Source: Jeotgalibacillus malaysiensis (GTDB lineage: Bacteria; Bacillota; Bacilli; Bacillales; Jeotgalibacillaceae). Taken from it: a DNA stretch of 64,000 nucleotides. The stretch is from NCBI GenBank assembly GCA_000818095.1, contig CP009416.1:3270501-3334500 (forward strand), given 5' to 3'. Below the pieces are notes generated by a model, which searched no databases, was not told the DNA's origin, and saw only the letters and a program-made list of their open reading frames with translations. Shown here piece by piece: positions 24,614 through 32,347 of the stretch. Position numbers and translations under genes: made by a program. Position 1 is the stretch's first letter. Each line of letters starts with the position of its first letter.

Positions 24614-25897
24614 CTACTCACGCTCAAGACGCTGTTTGATTCTTTCCATTGCATCTTCCCACTCCTGGTCAGGATCTCCACCGCTGCTTAATACGTTATT
24701 AAGCGCCGTCATGATCTCACCCTGTACAAGCAGGTAGTTACGGCCTTTATATACATCGTTTACTTGCTCAGCAGCTTCTGCGAATACTGCTGCTGTATTG
24801 ATTCCACCGAAGTACTCATCAGAATAATTGTTGAACTCTTCTGCAGCATAAGTCTCAGGAGTTGATGGGAATAGACCCATATCCTTGAATGACTCAAGCT
24901 GGTTTTCAGGAGATACTAACCACTCGATGAATGCATATGCTTCTTCCTGCTGCTCAGACTCTTCAGAGATTGTCAGGTAAGAACCACCCCAGTTACCAGC
25001 ACCCTCAGGCATTGTTGTGATCATCCACTCAGTAGCATCAGGCGCATTTCCTTTTACTACACCCTGCATCCAGGCTGGTCCAAGAAGTGTTGCGTAAGAA
25101 CCTTCAGCCATACCCTGACCCCATTCAGGCGTCCATAGCGGCATGTTTCCTACAGCATCTGCATTAATCAAGTCTACTGTGTAATCATATGCTTCACGAA
25201 TTTCAGCATTTTCTTCAACAATCAGTTCATTATCACGATTAAAGTAATGTTCAGATGCCTGATCACGCTTAGCGTTAAAGATCAGCTCTGCATTATCTAC
25301 AACCGGCTTACCAGTTGCTTCTGCAATGTCTTTTGCAAAAGTTGCATATTTATCCCAAGTGTCAACTTCAGCAGCAAGTTCTGCCGGATCAGTCGGGTAA
25401 CCTGCTTCTGATACTACATCTGTACGGTAGTACATTGCAGTTGGTCCGATATCAGTTGGAAGACCAAACTGGAATTCACCGTCAGCACTTCCACCTACGT
25501 TCCAAACCCAGTCAAGATAGTTGCCCTGAACGTCTCCTGCACCAAGGTCATAAAGGTTCACGAAACGATCCTGCGCTTCACGGTAACGCTCGATTTCCCC
25601 AACCTCGATCATTGCAATATCAGGTGCACCCTGTCCTGCTGATAGTGCAGTGAATAAGTTGTTGTGGTGGTCACCCATTTCAGTCGTCTGAATGTTGATC
25701 TCAACATCCGGATTTTCTTCCATGTAAGCTTCTGCAAGCTTTTCGTAACCTGTTGTACCAAATACCCACATATCAATGACGCCTGAATCACCGCCGCTGC
25801 TGCCTGCTGTACCACTTTCCCCTTCATCACTTGAACATCCTGCAAGTATTGCCATAACTCCCCCAGCTACAAGCCCTGCTTTTAGTACCTTATTCAT
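24614..25897 (-). CDS. Sugar ABC transporter substrate-binding lipoprotein
   Basis: 427-aa extracellular solute-binding protein of family 1. The lipobox LAGC gives lipidated Cys21, followed by a Ser/Gly-rich linker. Downstream motifs include VIDMWVFGTTGYEKLAEAY, APDIAMIEVGE and EAYAFIEWLVSPENQ, typical of CUT1 binding proteins. It sits between the GH1 gene and the two permeases, so a beta-glucoside (such as cellobiose or an aryl glucoside) is the likely cargo. That is inferred from the operon. Confidence 0.93.
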   Translation of the reverse strand: MNKVLKAGLVAGGVMAILAGCSSDEGESGTAGSSGGDSGVIDMWVFGTTGYEKLAEAYMEENPDVEINIQTTEMGDHHNNLFTALSAGQGAPDIAMIEVGEIERYREAQDRFVNLYDLGAGDVQGNYLDWVWNVGGSADGEFQFGLPTDIGPTAMYYRTDVVSEAGYPTDPAELAAEVDTWDKYATFAKDIAEATGKPVVDNAELIFNAKRDQASEHYFNRDNELIVEENAEIREAYDYTVDLINADAVGNMPLWTPEWGQGMAEGSYATLLGPAWMQGVVKGNAPDATEWMITTMPEGAGNWGGSYLTISEESEQQEEAYAFIEWLVSPENQLESFKDMGLFPSTPETYAAEEFNNYSDEYFGGINTAAVFAEAAEQVNDVYKGRNYLLVQGEIMTALNNVLSSGGDPDQEWEDAMERIKQRLERE

Positions 25898-25909
25898 TCC
25901 TTCATCCCC

Positions 25910-27253
25910 TTAAGTATATTGTTGTTGAATCTTTAACCCATTGTTCAAAATAACCTGCTGAAACCATTTTGCACTTTCTTTCGGAATTCTTTGCTGTGTT
26001 TCAAAATCAACATATACCAGGCCAAAGCGTTTGCAATAGCCGAATGCCCATTCAAAATTATCAAGGAAGCTCCATGCGAAGTAACCTCTCAGATCAACAT
26101 CTGCATCAATCGCGTCCAGGCAGGCATCCAGATGCTCCTGTAAATATTGAACGCGTTCAGGATCATGAACTTCTCCATTTGTTACCTCATCATCGTATGC
26201 TGCGCCATTTTCAGTGACGTAAATCACCGGGTTATCATAATCGTTTTTCAATCTGATAAGCAGATCAGATAGTCCTTTTGCGTATACTTCCCAGCCCATT
26301 GATGTGCGTCTGTGACCGCCGCCTTCGTGCCCGGCTTCAAGCCATGCGCCCGGCTGATGCGTCAGGTAGGAAATTGAGTAATAATTAATCCCAAGGAAAT
26401 CTACAGCTGCTGACATTGTGTCAAGGTCTCCTTCTTTTACGAAAGAGAAGTCTGTGTATACGCTGTAGTGTTCAAGCATGTCAGCAGGATATTGCCCTTT
26501 GAATACCGGATCAAGGAACCAGCGATTCAGGAAACCGTCCCATCTGACAGCCGCTTCAACTGATGAAGCGTTTTCATTAAATGGATAAGAAGAATTTAAA
26601 TTAAGTGTAATGCCGATCTCACCCTGTAGGCCTCTTTCTCTAAAGCGCTTAACAACTACCCCGTGAGATAAAAGCACGTGGTGTGCAGCCTTCAGAAATC
26701 CTGGTATATCGCGATAACCTGGTGCGTGCTCTCCGGAACCATATCCAAGCCAGCTGACTACCCAGGGCTCATTGTGTGTGATCCAGTTAGACACTCTGTC
26801 ACCAAAGCAGTCAAAGATCACGTCACAGTAATGAGCGAATTCTTCCACAATGTCTCTGTTCATCCAGCCGCCTTTATCCTGAAGCGCCTGTGGCAGGTCC
26901 CAGTGATAAAGTGTTACAGCCGGTTTAATTCCCTGCTGCTCAAGCTCTGTTAGCAGGTTATCGTAGAACTGAAGTCCTTCTTCATTTACGACTCTGTCGC
27001 CGTTTGGAAAAATGCGTGACCATGAAATCGAAAAACGGTACCATGGTACATTCAGATCCTTCATTAGTTGAACGTCTTCTTTATAACGGTTAATGTGATC
27101 ACAAGCTACCTCACCATGATCTCCGTTCAAAACCTTACCTGGATTCTTACAAAACTGATCCCAGATTGATTCTCCTCTTGATTCTCTTCCGCCTTCGATC
27201 TGGAAGGAAGAAGTTGCTGTACCCCAGACGAAATGTTCAGGAAACTTTCTCAT
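25910..27253 (-). CDS. GH1 beta-glucosidase
   Basis: 447 aa, the normal length for GH1. The acid/base is E162 in THNEPWV and the nucleophile E348 in YVTENG; the N-terminal FVWGTATSSFQIEGG is a GH1 signature. It is cytosolic with no signal peptide and lacks an obvious phospho-binding context, and the neighbours are an ABC importer rather than a PTS. So it probably hydrolyses unphosphorylated beta-glucosides. The ATG at 27251-27253 follows GAGGATGGTGG. It is the first gene of the operon. Confidence 0.94.
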   Translation of the reverse strand: MRKFPEHFVWGTATSSFQIEGGRESRGESIWDQFCKNPGKVLNGDHGEVACDHINRYKEDVQLMKDLNVPWYRFSISWSRIFPNGDRVVNEEGLQFYDNLLTELEQQGIKPAVTLYHWDLPQALQDKGGWMNRDIVEEFAHYCDVIFDCFGDRVSNWITHNEPWVVSWLGYGSGEHAPGYRDIPGFLKAAHHVLLSHGVVVKRFRERGLQGEIGITLNLNSSYPFNENASSVEAAVRWDGFLNRWFLDPVFKGQYPADMLEHYSVYTDFSFVKEGDLDTMSAAVDFLGINYYSISYLTHQPGAWLEAGHEGGGHRRTSMGWEVYAKGLSDLLIRLKNDYDNPVIYVTENGAAYDDEVTNGEVHDPERVQYLQEHLDACLDAIDADVDLRGYFAWSFLDNFEWAFGYCKRFGLVYVDFETQQRIPKESAKWFQQVILNNGLKIQQQYT

Positions 27254-27272
27254 AGCCACCATCCTCAAAAAC

Positions 27273-27415
27273 AACGAAAACTTTTCGTTTAGTTTTTTAT
27301 TTAAGTAAAATGTTTCGTTAATTTGGATTTTAAACTCATTTTAAAGCGCTGTCAATACATTATTTACGTTTTTATTCGTATTTTTTAGAAAATATTTACG
27401 AAACATATTCGTAAA
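27273..27415. promoter_or_regulatory. Operators and cre site of the beta-glucoside operon
   Basis: Three elements are visible. A perfect palindrome AACGAAAACTTTTCGTT lies at 27273-27289, close to the GH1 gene. A cre-like site, ATTGACAGCGCTTTAA on the reverse strand, lies near 27341-27356 and matches the CcpA consensus at most positions. A second perfect inverted repeat TTTACGAA-N5-TTCGTAAA lies at 27395-27415. The palindromes are the likely LacI-type operators; the cre implies glucose repression. Confidence 0.65.
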
Positions 27416-27420
27416 TAAGC

Positions 27421-27458
27421 AAAAAGACTGCTGCATCAATATTCGATGCAGCAGTCCT
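27421..27458 (-). terminator. rpmE2 terminator
   Basis: Stem GACTGCTGCATC and GATGCAGCAGTC with a short loop, followed by TTTTTGC on the reverse strand. Confidence 0.9.
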
Positions 27459-27465
27459 TACCTTT

Positions 27466-27708
27466 TTACAGGTTGTATTTCTTTTTAAATCGTTCAGCAC
27501 GTCCATCTTTATCAGCGAATTTCTGGCGCCCTGTATAGAAAGGATGAGAATCAGAGCTTACTTCTACCTTAAGCAGCGGGTAAGTGTTCCCGTCTTCCCA
27601 CTCTATCGTTTCATTAGACCCTTTCGTTGATCCAGTTAAAAACTTATATCCGCTATTGGTATCCATAAATACGACTTTACGGTATTCAGGGTGTGTGTTT
27701 TGTTTCAT
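27466..27708 (-). CDS. rpmE2: Ribosomal protein bL31, type B (zinc-independent)
   Basis: 80 aa starting [20 protein letters not shown] and ending ERFKKKYNL. It contains no cysteine, so it lacks the zinc-binding CxxC pair of type A L31. This C-minus paralogue replaces the zinc form under zinc limitation, sparing zinc. AGGAGG precedes the ATG and a Zur box lies just upstream, which agrees with that role. Confidence 0.96.
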   Translation of the reverse strand: MKQNTHPEYRKVVFMDTNSGYKFLTGSTKGSNETIEWEDGNTYPLLKVEVSSDSHPFYTGRQKFADKDGRAERFKKKYNL

Positions 27709-27730
27709 AATATAAAACCTCCTGTTTGAT

Positions 27731-27753
27731 TAAATCGTAACCATTACGTTTTA
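27731..27753. promoter_or_regulatory. Zur box upstream of rpmE2
   Basis: TAAATCGTAACCATTACGTT, extended TTA, is a near-perfect match to the Bacillus Zur consensus AAATCGTAATnATTACGATT. It lies about 23 bp upstream of the rpmE2 start, where repression of a zinc-independent L31 would be expected. Confidence 0.85.
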
Positions 27754-27875
27754 TATTAAAACATGAATAACAGATTGTTGCAAGTCAGATGCTTCTATAA
27801 AATCTTCTATTGAATGAAGTTTTTTATTTTGTGCTAAACTTAAAGGAATGAATTGATTATGAAAGGTTGATATAG

Positions 27876-28940
27876 ATGACAAACACAATCAGATTAACTT
27901 CACTATCTTCAAAAGGCGGATGCGGCTGTAAGATCGGTCCTGCTGATCTGTCACAGGTACTTAAAAACCTCCCGCAGGCAGAAGCAAACCCAAACCTGCT
28001 TGTCGGTCTGGATACGAGTGATGATGCAGGCGTTTATAAGATCAATGAAGAAACTGCTCTTGTACAGACACTTGATTTTTTTACACCAATTGTTGATGAC
28101 CCTTATGATTTCGGCCAGATTGCTGCTGCCAATGCAATTAGTGATGTCTATGCAATGGGCGGTACACCACTGACTGCATTGAACATCGTGGCATTTCCAA
28201 TCTCAACGCTTGATAAGAGTATTCTGACTGATATCCTTCGCGGTGCAGGTGATAAGTTGAAAGAAGCCGGCGTCACACTTGTAGGCGGACACTCAATTGA
28301 TGATCAGGAACCGAAGTTTGGCCTTGCTGTAACCGGTACTGTTCACCCTGATAAGGTCAGAGCCAATGCCGGAGCGAAGCCTGGTGATAAACTGATTCTG
28401 ACGAAGCCGATCGGGGTAGGAATTTCGACAACTGCACTTAAGAATGGTTTGTTAAATGATGAAGAAACGAAAAACGTTACAAAAGTGATGGCCACTCTTA
28501 ATAAAAAGGCCGCTGAAACGATGGCTGATTTTGATGTGCATGCAGCAACAGATGTAACCGGCTTTGGATTGCTTGGACACGCTTCAGAAATGGCAGAAGG
28601 CAGTCATACCGGGATCCGCATCTACAGTGATCAGGTTCCGGTTCTTCCACGTGTACGTGAGCTGGCTGAGGGCGGCACTATCCCAGGTGGTACGAAAAAT
28701 AACTATGCTCACCTCGATGGCAAGGTGATCTTCCCTGAGGAGATGGATCAGATTGACCGATATATTCTGTGTGATGCTGTAACATCAGGCGGGCTTTTAA
28801 TCTCAGTTTCTGATCAGGATGCCGATGAGTTGCTGAAAAAGCTGCGCTCAGAACAGGTGGATGCACATATCATTGGTGAAGTTACAGATGATCATGCAGG
28901 AAAGATCAATGTTCAATCGTCTGAAGGTGAACAGCGTTGA
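27876..28940 (+). CDS. selD: Selenide, water dikinase (selenophosphate synthetase)
   Basis: 354 aa. It makes selenophosphate from selenide and ATP. The catalytic Cys/Lys pair is in GGCGCKIGP (C16, K19), the Cys form rather than Sec. Further PurM-like motifs are GLDTSDDAGVY, QTLDFFTPIVDDPYDFG and LVGGHSIDD. It overlaps mnmH by 4 bp (TTGA), tying selenophosphate directly to tRNA 2-selenouridine formation. No selA/selB/selC is present in the window. Confidence 0.96.
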   Translation: MTNTIRLTSLSSKGGCGCKIGPADLSQVLKNLPQAEANPNLLVGLDTSDDAGVYKINEETALVQTLDFFTPIVDDPYDFGQIAAANAISDVYAMGGTPLTALNIVAFPISTLDKSILTDILRGAGDKLKEAGVTLVGGHSIDDQEPKFGLAVTGTVHPDKVRANAGAKPGDKLILTKPIGVGISTTALKNGLLNDEETKNVTKVMATLNKKAAETMADFDVHAATDVTGFGLLGHASEMAEGSHTGIRIYSDQVPVLPRVRELAEGGTIPGGTKNNYAHLDGKVIFPEEMDQIDRYILCDAVTSGGLLISVSDQDADELLKKLRSEQVDAHIIGEVTDDHAGKINVQSSEGEQR

Positions 28941-29989
28941 CCCGGGAGATCAGCTTAGATGACTTGATGAAAGTACATGAGAATAACGAACGGATCCTTG
29001 TTGATGTGCGTTCCCCGGGAGAATTTGAGGAAGGCTCTATCCCGGGAAGTATTAACATTCCTGTTTTTGATAATGAAGAGCGTGCAGAAATCGGTACGAT
29101 CTACAAACAGGTTGGACAAGAAGAAGCAAAAGAGCGTGGACTCGAAATTTTCGCTGCAAAGCTGCCCCAATTTGTGAAACAGTTCAAGTCATTAGGCGGG
29201 CCGGTCTCTGTTTTCTGCTGGCGCGGCGGGATGAGAAGTAAAACAGCTGCTACTATGACTGAATTAATGGGCGTGGATGTGAACCGTCTGACAGGCGGGA
29301 TACGGACTTATCGTCAGTGGGTTGTGAAGTCCCTTGAGGAATATGAATTCACCCCTGAATTGCTTGTATTAAATGGATACACCGGAACAGGTAAGACTGT
29401 CATTCTGAACCGTCTGAAGGATGAGGGCTATCCAGTCATTGACCTTGAAATGATGGCAGGCCACAGAGGCTCTGTGTTTGGACAGATCGGCCTGAATCCG
29501 AGTAATCAGAAGAAGTTTGATTCATTACTAGTGACTGAACTGAGAAAACTGAAGCATTCTCCTTATATTTTGATTGAAGGTGAAAGCAGAAGAATTGGCC
29601 GGGTTCATATGCCTGACTTTTTACACACAAAGAAGGAAAAAGCACCTCAGCTGTTTCTTGATTTGCCGGCTGATGTCCGCGTGCAGAATATTCTTGATGA
29701 TTATCAACCTGACGAGATGCCTGAACAGTTCATGGAAGCCTTCAGTAAAATCGAACGCAGAATTCACACGCCAATTTCCCGGGAAATAAAACAGTATTTG
29801 ACGAATGGTGATTTCAGAGAAGCGTTTCGTCTTCTCCTCATTCATTATTATGATCCCCGCTATGAGCATGCAATCAGCTCACAGGACGGTGATCACGCCT
29901 TTATCCAGGCTGATTCAATGGAAGAGGCATATGAAAAAGTAAAAGCAGCAGCGGATTCATTTCGCCTTACTTCAAGCCGTCAGCACTGA
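28937..29989 (+). CDS. mnmH: tRNA 2-selenouridine synthase
   Basis: 350 aa (also called selU/ybbB). An N-terminal rhodanese domain carries the catalytic Cys94 in FCWRGGMRS, followed by a P-loop domain with GYTGTGKT at 147-154. The enzyme replaces sulfur by selenium in 2-thiouridine at the wobble base of tRNA Lys, Glu and Gln through a geranylated intermediate. TTG start inside the selD stop overlap. Terminates in a hairpin overlapping the last codons. Confidence 0.95.
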   Translation: MTREISLDDLMKVHENNERILVDVRSPGEFEEGSIPGSINIPVFDNEERAEIGTIYKQVGQEEAKERGLEIFAAKLPQFVKQFKSLGGPVSVFCWRGGMRSKTAATMTELMGVDVNRLTGGIRTYRQWVVKSLEEYEFTPELLVLNGYTGTGKTVILNRLKDEGYPVIDLEMMAGHRGSVFGQIGLNPSNQKKFDSLLVTELRKLKHSPYILIEGESRRIGRVHMPDFLHTKKEKAPQLFLDLPADVRVQNILDDYQPDEMPEQFMEAFSKIERRIHTPISREIKQYLTNGDFREAFRLLLIHYYDPRYEHAISSQDGDHAFIQADSMEEAYEKVKAAADSFRLTSSRQH

Positions 29990-30006
29990 TGACGGCTTGA
30001 TTTTTA
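29972..30006 (+). terminator. selD-mnmH terminator
   Basis: Stem TCAAGCCGTCA (29972-29982) and TGACGGCTTGA (29990-30000) followed by TTTTTAA; the 5' arm lies in the end of mnmH. Confidence 0.85.
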
Positions 30007-30030
30007 ACTTTCTGATGAGCAGGTGATGAC

Positions 30031-30381
30031 ATGAATGTGCTATGGGTGGGAATAGGTGGTGCTGCAGGGGTCTGCCTCAGGGCTTTAGTGAACATACTGA
30101 TCCAGAGCAGCTTTCCTTTTTCGACACTTCTCGTAAATCTTTTAGGCTCATTTTTACTCGGACTGCTATCAACGGCTCCTGTTCGAATGAGTAAGGGCAT
30201 CAGACTTGCGCTGACCACCGGACTGATCGGTTCTTTTACCACTCTGTCAGCTGTCAGTGCTGAATTGTTCGTCTTTTTACAAGAGGCACAATATGGGTTT
30301 GCTATTCTTTATTTCGCTGTAAGTCTGGCAGGTGGATTTATTTTGGCATTTTGCGGTATCAGGGCAGGTGAACGGATATGA
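30031..30381 (+). CDS. crcB: Fluoride channel subunit CrcB/Fluc (copy 1)
   Basis: 116 aa with four transmembrane helices. Fluc motifs: GGAAGVCLRALVN, VNLLGSFLLG and the GLIGSFTTLSAVS filter/sodium-site segment. Overlaps copy 2 by 4 bp (ATGA). Paired short CrcB genes in Gram-positives form heterodimeric fluoride channels. GCAGGTGATGAC precedes the ATG. I found no fluoride riboswitch upstream. Confidence 0.92.
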   Translation: MNVLWVGIGGAAGVCLRALVNILIQSSFPFSTLLVNLLGSFLLGLLSTAPVRMSKGIRLALTTGLIGSFTTLSAVSAELFVFLQEAQYGFAILYFAVSLAGGFILAFCGIRAGERI

Positions 30382-30719
30382 ATATTTTATTGCTGGGAGC
30401 CGGTGGATTTTTTGGCGCCATAGCTCGTTACATCATTTCTACATATGGTAATAAAACATTTCCCTACGGAACGCTTACAGTCAATCTTCTCGGTTCTTTC
30501 CTGCTTGGAATAGCTGTTGCAATCGAACTTTCTACCGTGTATAACGTGCTATTTGCCACAGGATTTCTTGGTGCATTCACCACCTTTTCAACGATGCAGA
30601 TTGAAGCATTGAAGCTTTTTGATGATAAGAAGCGGTTCAAGGCGACGGCTTATTTAATACTGACATTTTCGGCAGGAACTTTAGCTGCAGCGCTTGGATA
30701 TATGCTGGTTATCTTCTAA
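30378..30719 (+). CDS. crcB: Fluoride channel subunit CrcB/Fluc (copy 2)
   Basis: 113 aa, four transmembrane helices, with GGFFGAIARYIIS, VNLLGSFLLGIAV and TGFLGAFTTFSTM. The second subunit of the dual-topology pair; its filter segment GAFTTFS matches the first subunit's GSFTTLS. Translation is coupled to copy 1 by the ATGA overlap. Role: passive efflux of fluoride across the cell membrane. Confidence 0.92.
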   Translation: MNILLLGAGGFFGAIARYIISTYGNKTFPYGTLTVNLLGSFLLGIAVAIELSTVYNVLFATGFLGAFTTFSTMQIEALKLFDDKKRFKATAYLILTFSAGTLAAALGYMLVIF

Positions 30720-30723
30720 AACG

Positions 30724-30758
30724 CGAAAAAATCCCTGGCAGCTGCCAGAGATGTCCGC
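30724..30758 (-). terminator. Palindromic terminator on the reverse strand
   Basis: ATCTCTGGCAGCTGCCAGGGAT on the reverse strand is nearly a perfect palindrome, followed by TTTTTTCGCG. It faces transcripts arriving from the VOC gene side. The 210 bp between it and the VOC stop hold nothing I recognise. Confidence 0.65.
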
Positions 30759-30971
30759 AATTCATTTATGTGGGAAAGAATGTATGCCCTCTTAATCGCC
30801 AATTCGGGTGGTTGGATCCTTTTCTTTAAGAAAGCCGCTGTCTTTCCGGCAGTCACTACAATGCAGCAAAATAGCGGTTCATTTATCCGCCACCCCACCG
30901 TTGTTTTACGTGGTCACAAAGAATATTTACCCACGGTTTCCGAGATTAAAACCACCTTAAACACATTGATG

Positions 30972-31385
30972 CTATTCTCCCAGATTGAACTGCCATGAGA
31001 TACCAAAGCGGTCTGTTATCTGGCCATAAAGCTCACTCCAGAAGGTCTTCTGAAGGTCCATTTGAACAACTCCGCCTTCTTTGATCCGATCAAACTGAGC
31101 TCTGAGTTTTTCTTCCTCATTTATGACTACAGCAAGGGTTATGTTATCACCCTTTGTTAAAGCAGAACCAGGGAAAGTATCCGAAAACATAACATCGCTT
31201 CCGTTGATATTCAACTTCCCGTGCATTACCCGTTGCTTTTCTTCCTCACTTAGAGGATGTGCCGGATGTGCCGGTGCTTCCCCGAATGTCATGATTTCCG
31301 CCTGATCCGTTTTAAAAACGTCCTGATAAAAATTAATTGCTTCCTTTGCATTCCCATCAAAAACCATATATACGTTAATAGCCAT
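30972..31385 (-). CDS. VOC-family protein, PhnB/YjdN-like
   Basis: 137 aa with the glyoxalase/bleomycin-resistance (VOC) fold of the PhnB-like group: NVYMVFDGNAKEAINFYQDVF at the start, VMHGKLNINGSDVMFSD in the middle, and WSELYGQITDRFGISWQFN at the end. GGGGGGATACTCA precedes the ATG at 31383-31385. No enzymatic function is established for most members. Confidence 0.85.
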   Translation of the reverse strand: MAINVYMVFDGNAKEAINFYQDVFKTDQAEIMTFGEAPAHPAHPLSEEEKQRVMHGKLNINGSDVMFSDTFPGSALTKGDNITLAVVINEEEKLRAQFDRIKEGGVVQMDLQKTFWSELYGQITDRFGISWQFNLGE

Positions 31386-31498
31386 TGAGTATCCCCCCTG
31401 ACTCATTATTTCGATAAAATCAGCGAGATTTCCTTCTATAGCTTTTAGTTTTAGAATTTCTCAATTACACTATAAAAAAGAATAAAGGAGCGTACCAA

Positions 31499-31783
31499 AT
31501 GAACCAAAAAGAAAAAGAAGCTTTTATTATCAAACAGTATCAGGAAGATGAACAAGTCATGGTACGCATATTCATTCAATGGTGCCATGAGCATAATCTG
31601 GACCCTGAAAAAGTTTACCATGAGGCTTATCCTGCACAGGCTCCTAACCCTCTTTTAAAGAAACTGAAAGAAGAAAGCGAAGTGTTCGATATGACCGTAG
31701 ATTCCGGAACACTTATCAATGTTCTGCAGGTATTCGGGAATGACGACCTTGCTTTTGTGGTTTCAGAGCATGCAAAAAAATAA
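31499..31783 (+). CDS. Small hypothetical protein (94 aa)
   Basis: 94-aa soluble protein with a perfect ribosome site (AAAGGAG, 8 nt before ATG). The N-terminal half is helical (EKEAFIIKQYQEDEQVMVRI) and the C-terminal half ends FGNDDLAFVVSEHAKK. No recognised family. A short hairpin (CAGGCTGCT with AGCAACCTG) follows at 31789-31811 without a T tract. Confidence 0.75.
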   Translation: MNQKEKEAFIIKQYQEDEQVMVRIFIQWCHEHNLDPEKVYHEAYPAQAPNPLLKKLKEESEVFDMTVDSGTLINVLQVFGNDDLAFVVSEHAKK

Positions 31784-31914
31784 CGTCAGGCTGCTACGGC
31801 AGCAACCTGAAGAAATTCCTCCATTCATGCGGAAGCTGATCTACACCAACCGCCTGTAGATTCTCATCCTCACCAGTAATAACTACCTGCCAGTACAAAT
31901 CTGATTGTACCGGT

Positions 31915-32142
31915 TCAGACCGTTCTCTCTCTTAAGGTATCCACATTTAAGAAGGTTAATTTTTCTCTCAGTCTATTTTTTTCAACATCATTTAAGCCTG
32001 AAGGTATAAAATCAACTTTCTCATCATTGACGATTCCGGATCTTAATATATGCCCTTTTTCGAAATCAATAATTGTACGATAGGAAGTCCCCACTGTCCC
32101 GGAAATCCGGATCTCAAGCTGCTTCAGTTTTTTACTGTCCAA
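31915..32142 (-). CDS. Small hypothetical protein (about 75 aa)
   Basis: A charged 75-aa protein, if the TTG at 32140-32142 is the start; GGAGTGAGGGGC precedes it. The frame is open 15 codons further upstream without a ribosome site. Sequence features include IRISGTVGTSYRTIIDFEKG, suggesting a small beta-sheet domain. No family recognised. Confidence 0.5.
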   Translation of the reverse strand: MDSKKLKQLEIRISGTVGTSYRTIIDFEKGHILRSGIVNDEKVDFIPSGLNDVEKNRLREKLTFLNVDTLRERTV

Positions 32143-32262
32143 GCCCCTCACTCCGTCTTTTACTTTATATTTTATCAAATAACGCAATGATGTGCGCAGT
32201 TATAATAAGTTCTTTAGACTTTAATAAAATGTAACTTTTTACACTCAAATCACATTATAACC

Positions 32263-32291
32263 GTGACATACGTCACCATTCGCATTATGAT
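32263..32291 (+). promoter_or_regulatory. Promoter with palindrome covering the -35 box
   Basis: -35 GTGACA (32263-32268), 17-bp spacer, -10 TATGAT (32286-32291). The -35 lies in the palindrome GTGACATACGTCAC (32263-32276), which has the GTGA-N6-TCAC form recognised by CRP/FNR-type regulators. It drives the GGDEF-EAL gene at 32348. Regulator identity is inferred. Confidence 0.6.
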
Positions 32292-32347
32292 AGAAGTAAT
32301 TATTTATTTCTTATATATATGTTCGTTTGTTTGGAGGAGGAAAATAG

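Noticed and set aside
27876-28940. Selenocysteine codon in selD
   Set aside because: The active-site codon is TGC (Cys16) and no in-frame TGA with a SECIS-like hairpin is seen.
29989-30031. Fluoride riboswitch before the crcB pair
   Set aside because: The gap is only 41 bp and is filled by the mnmH terminator and a ribosome site; no crcB-motif bases are present.
30716-30898. 60-aa reverse-strand reading frame
   Set aside because: Its last codons are the T tract of a terminator hairpin and no good ribosome site precedes it.
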